A stretch of DNA of 64,000 nucleotides, from contig CALNVZ010000641.1 of assembly GCA_940671915.1 (NCBI GenBank), positions 34,502,816 through 34,566,815 of the forward strand. Reading direction: 5' to 3'. The notes under the pieces were generated by a model. That model ran no database searches, was not told the origin of the DNA, and worked only from the letters and a program-made list of their open reading frames with translations. Position 1 is the stretch's first letter. Every line of letters begins with the position of its first letter. Below are positions 1-12,449 of the stretch, one piece after another. This DNA is from Paracentrotus lividus. Lineage: Eukaryota > Echinodermata > Echinoidea > Camarodonta > Echinidae. The translations under genes and the position numbers were made by a program.

Positions 1-888
1 CGCGCCCCCCCCCCTGAGATCTTGGCTGTCGACCGCGCGATCGCGACAAAAATCGCCACGCGCGTCACCTAGGACGTAATCTCCAAAATTGCATCGTCAA
101 ATGTTCCGAAAATTTTTCAGTATTAATTAATTATGCTAATTTATGCATGAATTTACACATTGCTCTAATTCATTAAATAATGCTCAAAAGTTGCTAATAA
201 AAAAAAATTCTGTATCAAATTTCATTTCTTATGTATTTCATTGTTTTTTTAAATTTCTTATGTATTTCTTTGTTTTTTGACTTTTTGTTTTCCATTGTTT
301 TTTCAGTGGGAATTGTCGGCGACATTATCACGACCAAAAAGAACCAAAAACTAATTAATTTGAAGCAGTAAAAGCAAAAATAATCATACATTTATGAATA
401 AATACATTTGTATTGGATTTGTACACGAAATCACGTTTTGAGCAATTTTTGGTCTGACGAGCATGTACAAAATGTTGCGTAACTTAAGAACCGCGTACCC
501 GGACGTCGCAAATTTGGTCTTAAAAGTTGCGCGAGACTTGAAAGAAAAAAGTCATGAAACGGCGTGTCGACAACTTTATGCGTTCCGGAACTCTTACGCG
601 AAACGTCGAGGGCGGGCGGAATCCGCTCCCCCCCCCAGGCCTTTTAGGGTTAAGATTGATTGGGGATCAGATCTTGTGCAAAATTATAAAGCATGTGATT
701 AGCATAGCACCCAAGAACATGTTACAGACGTTCATAAGTTGTTTGTAACTTTAAAAACGACTTGATGAAATACCACCATCTACAGGAAAGCAGGAATGTA
801 GAATTCTAATCATTTTGTTACCGAGTAACATATTTATGGTATGAACTTTCTAAAGAATGGAGGATAGAATGTTTAAGCATTAAAGTGG
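1..888. other. AT-rich DNA, no gene recognised
   Basis: No splice-bounded coding segment or known repeat is recognised here. A 79-codon open frame at 463-702 (+) starts MYKMLRNLRTAYPDVANLVL and is basic and Arg/Lys-rich. It overlaps a second frame, has a poly-C tract inside and matches no family I know. It is not called as a gene. Confidence 0.4.
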
Positions 889-1160
889 TCATAACAGAGC
901 ATATATTAGCTCACCTTGCCTCATGACAGTTGTGGGTTTGATTCCGGGTTAAGTCATACCATGGACTTACAAAAAAAATAAATTAGAATTTCATAAATTA
1001 AAGTGGCACCTATATCTGCCTTCTAGTAAGGCGCTTGCGGGTAATAACATCACATTGTGCAGGGTTGGCTGGTACATAAAACAGTTATCAGAACTGAAGT
1101 GGCTACCCTGGGTTTATAAAGCGATTTTGTATAATAATAATATAATAATAATGATCATAT
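889..1160 (+). repeat. tRNA-derived SINE-like repeat
   Basis: The head at about 900-950 reads like a tRNA: TAGCTCA in the D-arm position, GCCTCATGA in the anticodon arm (CAT) and GGGTTTGATTCC as a B box. An unrelated body follows, then TTATAAAGCG and an AT-rich TAA/ATA tail at 1128-1160. The tail resembles the 3' end of CR1/L2-type LINEs, which suggests mobilisation by such a LINE. The order head, body, LINE-like tail is the usual SINE layout. The 5' edge is approximate. Confidence 0.5.
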
Positions 1161-1785
1161 TATTATCATTTATTATGTCAATTGTATGTATAATACTGTT
1201 GTGTTTCAGAATGTTGCGTGGGCAGTTATACTAGTTGAGGACTTAAAGTTAGGGCCCTCTTGCATAAAGAATTTAGATTCTACACCACTAAAACAAGTCC
1301 CTAAAGGCCACCGCACACCTTACGACCCGACTACCTCACGACTACCTCACGACTGACCTGGTGGAGGTCAGTCGTAACTAGTCTGAGCTCCCGACACCGC
1401 ACACCTTGCGACTGCCTCCGAGCTGTCTTGTTCATGCGCATGTGCGCTCTTTACTTTACCAAATGAGCAAAAGGTAAGAAAATAAAATGACGGGCTTATA
1501 TTGTAGCATGCACCTGCCCCTTCCACAGATCATCCAGATGAATGCATTTCATATTTCAAGGCATATGAGGTAACTGTTGGTATATGACTTTTAAAAATCA
1601 AAACGTGGAAAGTCAGTTACTATCATTTTTCGTCAAACCTCTATTGATGTGTTTCTCTTTTTTCTGCTTTTATAAAACCGAACTTGATTTCGGGTTGGAC
1701 TTACTTTAAGTGCCCCAAGAGCACAACAACTTTTGCGCCCTATTTATCAAAGTACAATGTAGTAATGGCCCCCACCACATTCAGG

Positions 1786-2118
1786 GGTTAACCATACACG
1801 TGTGCTTGTTCCGGATTCTTAGAGATACCCTGTATTGGTAGGGGAAGCCGTGTAAAAATTACCCCTATTCCGGGCTTTGGAAGGAAAGCTACATCAAACT
1901 TACCCCCATTACACGTTTTTGAAGGGGAGCCGGAAAAGTTACCCCCACAGGCTGTTTTGACCATATTCGGGACCTATTCAGGATTTGCCTCAAAAACTTG
2001 AAAACTCCCCTAATTCAAAAAAAAAAAAAAGTCGGGAACCGGGATTTTCCCATACCTGAGCCCTAAAATATACCCTTTCCCGGAGAAATCGGGAACGAGC
2101 ATACGTGTATAGTTGACC
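1786..2118. mobile_element. 333-bp inverted-repeat MITE
   Basis: The left end begins GGTTAACCATACACGTGTGC and the inverted right end begins GGTCAACTATACACGTATGC, giving about 32 bp of imperfect terminal inverted repeat. Inside, the word TTACCCCYA occurs three times (near 1860, 1900 and 1940). Similar wording (TACCCTTTCCGGGATTTT) recurs near 32670. There is no coding capacity. A run of 13 G follows at 2128. Confidence 0.5.
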
Positions 2119-2391
2119 GTCTGAGTGGGGGGGGGGGGGGGCGGGACTCATGTGCATTTTTTTATATTTTCAAATAAAATACAGGTATGCTTATCTTCGG
2201 GATCTTTTTTAATTGGGAAATATAACCACAATACTTCTGATAACTTTCTCTTCATGCCATACCTTTCCACCATTCCTGCTTTCTTAACACACAGCCACAC
2301 TCACATCACAAACTTTTAAGTGATACCCAAACAAACATGATAAATTGATACGTCTCATCAATCCATCAATCAATCTTACCCTCTTTCTCTC

Positions 2392-2421
2392 TCACCTCTC
2401 TCTCTCTCTCTCTCTCTCTCC
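2392..2421 (+). repeat. (CT)n microsatellite
   Basis: A run of alternating CT is embedded in a longer pyrimidine-rich tract at 2378-2435. Open frames across it are low-complexity and not coding. Confidence 0.8.
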
Positions 2422-3774
2422 CTCATTCTCCTCTCACACCCACACATACAAAAGTACCACTTTTTTCCTATTTTGTTTTATTATGTTAGCAACAATGGCA
2501 TCATTTCTTCCAGTACGAAACTTTTTCTTCAAACATTTCGGCGACACAATGGACGGCTCCCATGCCCTTCACCATTTATGAATCCAGGATCCAACCCTGA
2601 CACTGCGATTATAAAACTTGAATTTCATAATTTCAACATTTTAAGTAACATTTATTTCCTTTTCAAAATACATAATACAAATGATCTTATAAAATAAATC
2701 ATGTGAATGGAGGTGATAATCTCTATAAGCACGAGGCTTGAGTCAAGATCGCCATGACAATACATATTTACAGAAATAATAATTTCATAACGATAAGAGA
2801 AATTAAGAAAATGAAAAGAAAAGAAAGAAAAGAAAAAAAAAAAAGAAATAGAAATAGACAGAAAGCGAAATAAAAGGGAAGGAAAGGAAAGAGAGAATAG
2901 ACAAATACAAATGCAAATAAGTACTGCATAATAGCTTCTGATTATATTGTACAAAAGATACATTTTTTATAGAGCGAGTACACGTGTGGATTGAGGAGCA
3001 TGTTTTAGTGGCTCTATACAAAACGTTTAGAGTTTGGGACCAGCAACCGGATATTTGCTGAAAAGCAATCGTTCTGTGTCTGCGGATATGAATATCTCTC
3101 ATAGATCTCTGTGGATAATTATGAATATTGCAATTATAATCAAATATACTACAACATTGTCCAGGGAGTTACTGATGAATACATTTGTGCATAAAAATGA
3201 TAAAAATATTGCTGGTAATGGATAAGATCTTCAAAGTTTCAGGTCATGAAATAAGGGGTTGGTATGAGTTCTGAATGAAATATTGACGACAATTCGTATT
3301 ATTTTCTTTGTAATAAAGTTAGCTTGCTTACGTTAGATACTTTAGTATAGCCCCATACAAGAGGCAATATGAAAAATATGAACGAACTAACGAGCAGTAC
3401 AGTTTCTAAGAATATTCGGGAAAAAATTTGAAATGATTACAAGAAAAAAGAAGTAGCAGTAAGTCAACATTTTAAACCCCAACGCCCAATAAGTTGTGGT
3501 ATACGATTGTGACCCTACAACGTGCAACCAAGAGACCAAAGGCTCCACATGATTCTAACTAAGGGATGGAGATGCGGGTGAGGCGCAAGTGGTAAACACC
3601 CCGCATTATTTACTCCTCCGTTTCCCTTTACTAGCTCTTATCTTACGTTTCTCATGGAATCAATTAATTCATTTCGGTTATTGTTTAATACATAAATAAA
3701 ATTGCATCACAAATTATTTTCCATTTGTTACTTGAACTCTAGTCCATCACTTTAGTCATTCATTGGAAAATATT

Positions 3775-4334
3775 TACAGGGTTGGAATTAAGTTTGGATA
3801 TTTTTTTTTTGCGATGAGTATGTCTGATTTTAAATGCTAGTTTCTACTACATTGTGATTAATAATTCATCCAAATCGGATTAACTGTTGAATGAAGTCTA
3901 TGTTCCATCTTGTACCAAAGATTACGTTATATTGTTAAACATGTTACAATGGCTGACCAATGAACCAGATGTTGTCAGATTGGCTCTATTTGTGGTTGAA
4001 CATCTTGTTATACATGTCTGTAGTTCACGTGGAATTTTGAAAAGCTACGTGCAGTTTGAGGACTTTGAGGACTTCGGTATAGCAATTAAACTGTATCTGA
4101 TTATTTAACTTTTTCGTTAGACATTTGCAAAAACAGCAAATATACGCTTCCGAATTCCAAGTGGACCTCTGCACTGTGTGATATAAGCCTGATTTTTAAT
4201 GTTGTGCTTTTAAAGTTAAAAAGGGACACATATCTTTTATTTGAACCTCAAAGAAGAACTTAAAATGACGAGGGATATGTTAAGACAAGAAATAATTCTT
4301 GGAATAAAATATTCCAAACTTTTTCAAACCTGTA
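3775..4334 (+). mobile_element. Non-autonomous Tc1-like deletion derivative
   Basis: Its first about 290 bp and last about 260 bp match, in order, the two ends of the transposase-bearing element at 36498-38175. The terminal inverted repeat starts TACAGGGTTGGAA, and the target is TA. The internal transposase region is missing. The join lies near 4063, where a short AGGAC/TTTGAGGAC duplication marks the break. The open frame 3887-4108 is a by-product of transposon DNA, not a gene. It sits inside the putative 8.6-kb element. Confidence 0.85.
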
Positions 4335-6544
4335 TATTGGACAGTATATTTAATGAAAAGTTGATTATAATGACATGATGAATTATTGATCAACAAAATC
4401 CGGGAAATTTATTTTAAGAAAATAAGTTTGTTATAGCATACTCGGGTGAATTATCCCGACCACAATGAGTTATACAAATGACCTTCACTACTCTGTTTTA
4501 CTTTTGTAACTTACTTACTTTTACCATAACTGGAAGAGAGCTGTGAGTAGGTTGTTTCTTTTCTTTTATAATTGTATGATTTTCTTTACGTATAGAAAAG
4601 GAAAGTATTGTAACTTTTATTTAAAGCCAGTACGAACTAGCAGCCCTGGATAGCACAACTCAAGTCCTCAACTACTCGATTCTGCCCTGATTCCTAACCC
4701 TATATGCAACATCCTGAGTAGTGTAGTCTTATAATTCAGGCCCATTTGAATGATAACACGCTTTTTCACTACTCAATGATTTCTCACCGTTATAATTATG
4801 TTGTCAAGTAACAAAACACATACTTTTCCCCACAAAACATTTTATACAAATCAAATTGTAGGTTATTTACAATCGTTTTGTTAATAGTTATCTCCAAAGA
4901 TATACTTTTAGACTAGCTGTTTATAACACACTCTCAATGAGAGTGTTGCTCAGTTCGGTCTCCCTTTAAAAAAATCTACAAAAGTAACTATTTCAAGCTA
5001 GTGTTACAAAAATATTATCTGTGTCCTATGAACTCACAGCATGAGTACAGAGGGAATCAAGTTTGCAAAAAGGGATCACCATTCATCTCAGAAAAATGAA
5101 GATTTGTAGCAACGGCAGAGGTATCTGTTATTGAAGAATGACCGGGAATATCCATGATACCAAACTTGTGATCCTTATTGCTTGTATCTCAAGTTGTAGG
5201 TTGGCTGATGTCCAATGTCAGATTGCTGTATAGTAGGCCTCATTGTTTGCACTCTAGAATTGAAAGCAATACAAACAAACAATTATAGGCTTTATAGGAG
5301 ACTTATTTTAACTGAGTGGTTGTTTTAATTCATATTCATTGTATAATAACTATATTTGATTTGAATTTAATATAATGACCATTCAAAAAAAGTAACCTAG
5401 GTAACATGTTTTTTATATTATATCTATGTCACGATAAAGTGGTCTTTACAACATATAATTTTCTTAAGGGGAAATAAATTATGTGGGAACCATGATGAAA
5501 AGCCAAGATTGTCAAATCTGGAGGCTTAAAATGGTAAAGAAATGGTGATGCTACAAATGCCATTTCTCTCTCTCTCTCTCTTTAGAAAGAACCAAAACTA
5601 TATAATGAGTATGCATACATCAGAATGTACCTCATGAATTTAATTTTGCATGTTTTCTAACCTTAATAATAAAGGGGGAAACAACGGATGTGTCTATTTT
5701 AAGAATTGGAAAGAACGGCAATCATATGTATCAAATCATACAGATCTGTATCATAACATTACACCAGATGTATATATGCCATATATTGCCAAAATCATCA
5801 TAATCCTTCTGATCTTTAAATCAATGATGTGTTTGAGCTACACCTACCATGATTACAGTTGACCTTTAATATACAATTGGATGAATCCAATTCTTTTTAC
5901 TTCTAATTAACTATCATGGAATTCAAGTTTATATGTAGATGAACATTTGTACTTTTTTGGGGGGGGGGGGGGAGGGGGGGGGGAATGTAAACCTTACCAG
6001 AGTTTTACTTGGTTCTAGGTTCAACTTTGATGTGATCAGTCATTGCTAGACCAACAGGCAATACAGTGTTAGCCTACTGTAAAAAACGGTGGATGCATTG
6101 TACTCTTACGAGACAGAGAACTCTCTGACAGTCTGCTCACTGACTAGGCCTGCTCCTGCTAGACCGTCCTAGTCCATCATTGCTTTGGATATGACTTGTG
6201 ATCCATTCCAAATCTGGCTGCAAAAAAAGATGAAATCAAAGAGAGAAAACAATACAGCCATTCCTTGTATTATGTACTTTTTGGCAAGATACATATCTAA
6301 ACGTATAAATCTGAATTTTCACCAGCTTTCATCTTCAACAAAGTTACACCATCTCAAAGATAAAACAATTTGCTCCAAAAAGTATGTTTTTTGGTAATGA
6401 TTTTAATAAACATGTTCATAGTGATTAGATTCATACATTTTAGTATTCTGTTTCATTTTATACCCATCTTGTCATATCACATTGATTTTTGAATTTATAT
6501 GAACCAAGCTTGACAATATTTCTAATTGAAACACCCCTCAAATG
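4335..6544. other. AT-rich spacer
   Basis: No gene recognised. It holds a short (CT)n at 5562-5582 and a G-run with a single A at 5959-5983. The G-run could form a quadruplex but is probably a simple-repeat expansion. Short open frames at 5650-5862 and 6185-6397 have no recognisable domain. Confidence 0.5.
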
Positions 6545-7741
6545 TGTCACGCAAGTCACAAAAATACAGCCATTTTTAGTTCACAATAAAAAGTAATAGA
6601 GTGTATAACTTGTAGTTGATAAAAGTAAGGAGCTTAGGGTCCTCAATCATCACAGCAAAGAAGATTTCCAAATGTAGACCCCTTCATTGTGAAAAAACCA
6701 CCTAAGCACTGTCACGCGAGTCACATTAGGGTTTCTTAGGGTGCTGTCACGCGAGTCACATTTTACAAAACACAAAGTTTTTGAAAATATGGATAATGAT
6801 TAGAATTTTGTTGAAAAAAATAAAACCTGCCTTCAAATAAGTCTTGTAAAATGTTCTAATTATCACTTTGAAGCTAACAATTGGGTTTTTTGGCCAATAA
6901 TGAGAAATAATAGGAAAATTTTACATTGAAATTGTGGTGAAAATGAGAAAATAGGATGGATTTCAACCCCCTAAGATCTCTGCATAAAGTAATTAAAACT
7001 TCTTAAACTTGGCATCCTGGTAGGACATATATGAAATATAATCCTTAAAGTTTCATAACTTTATCTTAAATATATTTTTAGTTATAAAAGTTTATAATAT
7101 AGGTTTTCATATTTGCTTTTCTATAAATTATGATGCTACATACACAAGTCAATGGGAAAATCACCATTTTGCATTGTATGTTCCAAGAGCTCCAATCTGT
7201 CTTGAATGAAATAATTCTGTTGTTTTAAGTTGTATGTGATACAACTGACTATAGATCTAAATGTTTTGTTTGGTTGAATTGTGACCCATTCTACTATTAT
7301 GTAATCATGATATATGGTTCAACTTTTAGTCCAAAATGACACTCGTCACGCGAGTCACACTCCTGTGTCACGCGAGTCACATTTTGAAATGGTGATTAAA
7401 ATAAAACAACTGGCCAAAGGATAATTAAATTTACCTGGTAATTGCTTAATTTTCAAAATTATCTCCAGAAAATTTCATGTAAATCAGATAAGTAACTTCT
7501 GAGGAAATTTCAGTCAAGTACAGTAAGGTCAGAAACCTTCAATAGTGTCGCATATGCGAGTCACAGGAAAAAAATTGAAATATCTCCAACAAAAATGACT
7601 TTGCAACCAAAATTTCTTTTTGCTAATGTGTATTGTCATTACCTTGATTGAAATAAGTAAGAAAACAGGTCTGCATTATGAAATTTTTAAGTAATTAGCC
7701 TTAACAAGTTGAAATTTTGTGTAAATGTCACGCGAGTCACA
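6545..7741 (+). repeat. Dispersed array of TGTCACGCGAGTCACA
   Basis: The 16-bp word occurs seven times, all in the same orientation, in otherwise AT-rich DNA: 6545 (GCAA variant), 6710, 6745, 7344, 7366, 7546 (with a 4-bp insertion) and 7726. The core is GTCAC-GCGA-GTCAC, a direct repeat of GTCAC around a 4-bp spacer. The first and last copies bound the block, as expected if the block is a transposon whose word is a terminal or subterminal binding site. No longer inverted ends were found. There is no coding sequence. Confidence 0.75.
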
Positions 7742-8119
7742 ATGGAATGCTGATAATGATATATCAATGAAAATTCCAGATGAACTCTAAAGCTAATTCT
7801 AGATTTCGTGGGATTTTTTGTTTTAATCTAGGGTCTACAGGGATAGATATAGACTAGCGATCTATGGCCTAGGCTAAGGCTAGATATTAGTAGTGCTGAG
7901 ATATAGAGTCTTACTAGTCTAGGCCTAGCCTAGCATGAGCAAATATATATGACTAAATAAATATAGTCTAGAGCTATTCAGACTTTTTATAGTTTTAGAA
8001 AAAAAGAAATAAAAAACGCACCCAAAGCCAAGACTGCAAGCATCGTTGCTCACAGGACCACATTCTCACTGCTCAGGCCTCAGCACCGGCAAGAGTCAAG
8101 ACCTGAAGTAGATCTAGAT
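7742..8119. other. AT-rich spacer with TAGATC-type words
   Basis: No gene recognised. From about 7850 onward the sequence is dense in CTAG, TAGATCTAGATC and TAGGCC words, a composition seen through to about 8460. Confidence 0.4.
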
Positions 8120-8180
8120 CTAGACCGAGGCTGCTCTGTCCTTCCAGGGGCCGCCGATGGGAGAAGCAGCCTCGGTCTAG
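8120..8180. repeat. Perfect 15-bp inverted repeat
   Basis: CTAGACCGAGGCTGC at 8120-8134 is exactly complementary to GCAGCCTCGGTCTAG at 8166-8180 across a 31-bp loop. The word AGACCTGAAGT also occurs on both sides in direct orientation. RNA or single-stranded DNA would form a stable hairpin. The role is unknown. Confidence 0.7.
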
Positions 8181-8845
8181 ACCTGAAGTGGCACGCATCT
8201 ATCGCCGAAACTATTTGTTTCAAATTTGCAGGAAACAAAATGTGTGTTGATCTAAATACTACTAGTAGTCTAGATCTATTCGTTAGATCTAGATCTAGAT
8301 TTCTAAGTACGTTACTTAGATCAAGTTAGATCTCACACTCATTAATTATTGGCATGACAGTACGCCTCAGACTTCAGACACAGTTAATTAATAGCAAATT
8401 TATAGTCTATTGCACGAGAATCTAGATCGATAGACTAGTCTTGAGATTACAGGCCTAACTTAGACCCAGTCTTACTATTATTAACCTTCTTTATGTCCTG
8501 ACCCCCCCCCCCTCCCGGCCCTCCCTGAAGACAAGTAAAAAGTTAAACGACCAGTTCATCAATATTCATCGGTCGGCGACTCATAAATAAAGTTAGCGCT
8601 CCCATTCTAACTTTAACTTAGGCCTAAAAAAGTTATAAATAACTTACATGTCATGAGTTACACCTAACGTTAGTACTATTAGTAACAGAGCTAGGTCTAA
8701 CAAAAATTAGGCCTTATGATTACGAATGCATAACCCTAAATGGCCAGCAAGTCTATTCGCCACATCGAAGAGAGTGCAGTAATAGTATCAACAAGATTGA
8801 CAACGACAACCGTACTTGATTAATAATAGGCTAGGCCTAACTATA

Positions 8846-9400
8846 CACAGCCCCGTTGCCGAAGGCGACGGGGCTGTGCTTCCACCACCTCCATTTACAG
8901 CGAAATAATCAGCGATGATGAGCGATCAGAGGATTATACTGGTCAATTTAATCAATCTAATGTTAAAATGTTGTTTGAAGGTTTCTATGATCTTTCACGC
9001 ATAACAACGACTAAAAATGAAAGTATATAAGAGCTTCTTGACTTACCAAATTGAATTTTCCGTTGGCCTTGTTCTTCTCATAGTGTTGGTGCCATCGCTG
9101 CCATTTTCTATGACGTCATTTTACTGTGCGAAGACGTATGGCGAAGACAACGCACGCACAGAGAGATATACGTTGATGGACTCAATTTCCTGTATTTTTC
9201 TACATTATTAGTTGATTACTTCATGTGAAACATTCGCAGATGTCACCAATTCGAGGAAAAACTTCAAAAATTTGATTCAATGTGAGTATGAATTCAAATA
9301 AGGTATTTTGACACGAAATTTGTGGTCATGTATAGATATTTCAAAACTTCGCCAAATATGTTACTGGTTCGTCAGTTCCGTCGCTTCGCGACGGGGGCTG
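8846..9400. mobile_element. 555-bp element with self-complementary ends
   Basis: The left end (8846-8878) is itself a hairpin: CACAGCCCCGTTGCC, a GAA loop, then its complement. The right end (9378-9394) is another hairpin, CCGTCGC-TTC-GCGACGG. Taken together the two ends are also imperfect inverted repeats of each other (CAGCCCC..GTCGC). An element with hairpin termini fits best. A 64-codon open frame at 9017-9211 with one hydrophobic stretch lies inside but is not recognised. Confidence 0.5.
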
Positions 9401-11268
9401 GTCGGTTTATCTAGGCCTAGACATCTACCGTACGTGAATCTTTATGAACGGGACTGAGTCTGGGGAAAACTGTGTAGTGGCGTTTATATGGCGTTAATTA
9501 CCATACAATAACCCCATAAATCGGGCGTTAAACAAATCATACGTTTCAACAAAAGGTGATGCATATTTATCCCTACTGAAAATGCTTGGTTCGTTCTTGA
9601 AATGAATCATATATTGCAGAAAAAACAAATTTACTTACTTTTTAGCCAGTCCCGTCAGCGGTAGTGCAACTACAAGGCTGGTCTCGGATTTCTTAGCCGG
9701 TATGACGTCATACAAACAGTGCTTTCTGATTGGTTTGAAGTTGGATTGAGCCTGCGATCCTTGCGATCCAGTCGGAAGGATTCAACATGTCGAATCCTTG
9801 CGACTGGCCTCCCGACTGGCCTCTGACTAGCTTAGATCACGACTAGCAAGAGCTGTGACGTCATTTTTGACCTCTGTCAGTCGTGAGGTAGTCGTGAGGT
9901 AGTCGGGTCGTAAGGTTGCGGTGGCCTTAATACGCAATCTGGATTGGTTGAAAATTGAATTGTTTAATTTTTTGAGTTGCGTAGAAACCAAACTCTTTGT
10001 GGAATAAGATTGTGTTCTTCATCAACTAAATTACCAAAGTCGCCCAAAGTCGCCCCAAAAAAGATCAATATGCTTATTCTAAAAGAAATGTTGCAAAGAT
10101 ATAAATCATGTATTCATAACTTTTTTATGTATTAATTAGTGCCACTGCAATGTGTAAAACTTGGGCCTTGGATAAGGCGAAGTAAGATCTTATGCTATTC
10201 TTTGTAGACATGCCTCTAAAAAAAAATTCTTCCTTTTTTTTTTTTTTTTTGAAAAGCAAACCAAAGAATATATAATCTTCTTCATATGTTTTTTTTTTTT
10301 TTTTTCTTCTTTTTTTAATATAAATTCGTTGCGAGAATTATGTCATTTAATCCTTTCTGTCTTAAATACAACTTTGCAATATGGAAGTGATATCATTTCA
10401 TGAGTTCACATTTTCTATATAAATTGTATCCATACTGAAAACTCGCTTTGCCTACCGTATATTGTTTTAAAAAATGGCTAAGGCAGCAATTTTGAGAAGA
10501 AAAACACTGGATGGGGATACTCGTCTTGTTAATGTAACTTTGCGTACATGTGTACAATATTGGTAGCTGTTTATATAATGTGTGTGATAGAGTATTAGTT
10601 CAATAGGTAATTCTGAAAAATCTTTCTTTTCATTTCTCTCCAGTATTACAAAGCGCTTTATATTTGTTTTATTATAGATGAGAATGGTTATCATTATTAT
10701 TGAAGACATATACTTTGGTATGTTTGGCCAACTTGAATTACATGGTGCTTCTGTATTACGGCTACATGTATATATGGAACCCTAGGTGTACATGTATATT
10801 GCACATAGATATTGTATGAATTGGATTATTTCATGTCAAAATAGGTCATGTCATTCCATTTATATGTACTACTATTTTCCTAACACTCTAGCTTCTTTCC
10901 GTGAATTTTGTGTGTCACAGATAAAACACGAATTTAACACCGGGCAAAAATATCCTTTATTACAGCCTACCAGTACCAAAAACGAAAAAATACATGACTC
11001 TAAAATGTGACAGCTAAAAGCACGAAATTATGAAAATACCTGTAGGCCTACACAAAAACAACAGCTGTATATATGGTAGGCCAATGTGGAGTCTGTGTTT
11101 GCATTGACCAGAAGCAAACATTTTGACAATAATTATGTAAATCTGTACATGTATCTCGTATTTTGTACATTGTTTGATGAAATTAAATGATTTATTTGTA
11201 AATCATAACAAGCAATTTGTGATCATGAGCAATCTTTCATTGTCAGTAAAGTCTATTATGCATTTAGT

Positions 11269-11421
11269 GCCCTGTAACATAAATTGTAATGACAAATTAT
11301 TGCAAATTATTCTGATTGGTTCAAAGTGAGAATTTTATGCAAAAAAGGCAAATAACAAGGATCCTAATTGGCTCAGTGCTATAAATTGCAATTGATTGTG
11401 ATTCTTTATATTACAGGGCCG
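11269..11421. mobile_element. Short MITE, CCCTGTAAYATAAA ends
   Basis: The ends are inverted copies (CCCTGTAACATAAA on the left, CCCTGTAATATAAA from the right), and an inner AATTGCAAT word is also inverted. The termini resemble those of the MITE at 22009-22173 (RTAACACAAAG followed by a TTGCRATCAATCGC word), so the two probably belong to one family. Confidence 0.55.
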
Positions 11422-11557
11422 CATTTGCAAATACATGTACAGTTGTACTCGTAAGTATTCATACCCCAGTCATTTTTTAAAGTTTTTTGAGTCGTGTTGC
11501 TAACTGGATGAGTTTCGTCAAACTTTCTGGTGATAAGTAGTTGACATGTAGGCTAAT

Positions 11558-11800
11558 GGTTACTAGTTGCATACTCTTTCTTAGAATCGGAGTTCTTATA
11601 AAATGTGATTACAAAAACTGTATTAGGCCTAAAATCTAACATCATGGGCCCATAAAATTTGCAAACTATAAAACCTGTATATGGTTACTAGTTGCATGTC
11701 TCTGAAGAGTTTGAGTGCTATAGAATGATTCAGCCTTAATTACCAAAACTATATTTCAGCTGTTAAAGACAATTTAACATCATGGGCCCGTAAAACTTGT
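11558..11800 (+). repeat. Two-copy tandem duplication, ~130-bp unit
   Basis: GGTTACTAGTTGCAT recurs at 11558 and 11683, and TAACATCATGGGCCC recurs at 11637 and 11775, in the same order. The copies are diverged and of slightly different length (125 and 138 bp offsets). Confidence 0.6.
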
Positions 11801-12129
11801 CAAAATAATGCCCATCATCAGTAACGATGTTCAACAGGTAATTATAAACCATGCTTTCCGTGGATGGTTCATCAATTATAACTTCAGCGCAAAGTTTAAA
11901 ACAAACAAAAAATATTAGGAAAGAGCAATAAAATATTTTTATCCAGCACGCTACCCCACACAACACATTGCAGATCGCATGTGATGTAACAAAATAAAAA
12001 TAAAAATCAGTAGTTATAATTTTGTTACACTGATTTCATTATTATTTTCATCAAAAAATCACTCAGATATTTTTCTTTATTTGTTATATCATTTCAGGAG
12101 GAAATATCCTTCAATCATTCAAATATCAT

Positions 12130-12131
12130 TA

Positions 12132-12185
<54 letters not shown>

Positions 12186-12190
12186 CATTA

Positions 12191-12225
<35 letters not shown>

Positions 12226-12232
12226 TATATAA
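12130..12232 (+). repeat. (ATT)n microsatellite
   Basis: An almost pure ATT trinucleotide run of about 100 bp with one interruption near 12185. Poly-Tyr/Ile frames across it are not genes. It lies about 220 bp upstream of the METTL18 start codon. Confidence 0.9.
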
Positions 12233-12449
12233 TTATTTCAATTATTTGAATGTTATATTAGAATGGATTTGCCCTTTAATTCAAGAGAAATCACTGGGGA
12301 AAAGATAATGAAAAAAATATATAAATACATGTATATGGGGCACCTATAATAGAACCTGTATCATTTGGCACTCCATAGAAAAAATTAAATCGGCTGCTTG
12401 CTTGCTTACTGGCCCAAATTTCCATGATTTTATCGTCTTGAATACCTAG

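Larger units (their letters stand above)
1306..9926. mobile_element. Putative 8.6-kb element with 50-bp inverted ends
   Basis: Positions 1306-1357 and 9877-9926 are near-perfect inverted copies. Both start GGCCACCGCA from the outside and carry the direct subrepeat GACTACCTCAC twice. GACT-rich subterminal sequence lies just inside both ends. Nothing like an intact transposase lies between them. The interior holds other elements (3775-4334, 6545-7741, 8846-9400). It is either one large non-autonomous, repeatedly invaded element or two short copies of one element in opposite orientation. The flanks (CTAAA on the left, TTAAT on the right) do not settle the target duplication. Confidence 0.45.
9927..12449. 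other. Upstream flank of METTL18 homologue
   Basis: No coding exon recognised. It contains two poly-T tracts (about 10232-10250 and 10291-10305), a MITE at 11269-11421, a two-copy tandem repeat at 11558-11800 and a long ATT microsatellite. The promoter and 5' UTR of the METTL18 homologue must lie here or overlap it, but no TATA or initiator element could be assigned. Confidence 0.4.

Noticed and set aside
5959..5983. G-rich run as a regulatory quadruplex
   Set aside because: It is a nearly pure homopolymer, like several others in the window, and no gene start lies nearby.
6545..7741. CRISPR-like array
   Set aside because: Spacing between the repeated words is irregular (22 to 585 bp), the words are 16 bp and the genome is eukaryotic.
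12081..12308. 75-codon frame rich in Tyr and Ile
   Set aside because: It is the translation of an ATT microsatellite.
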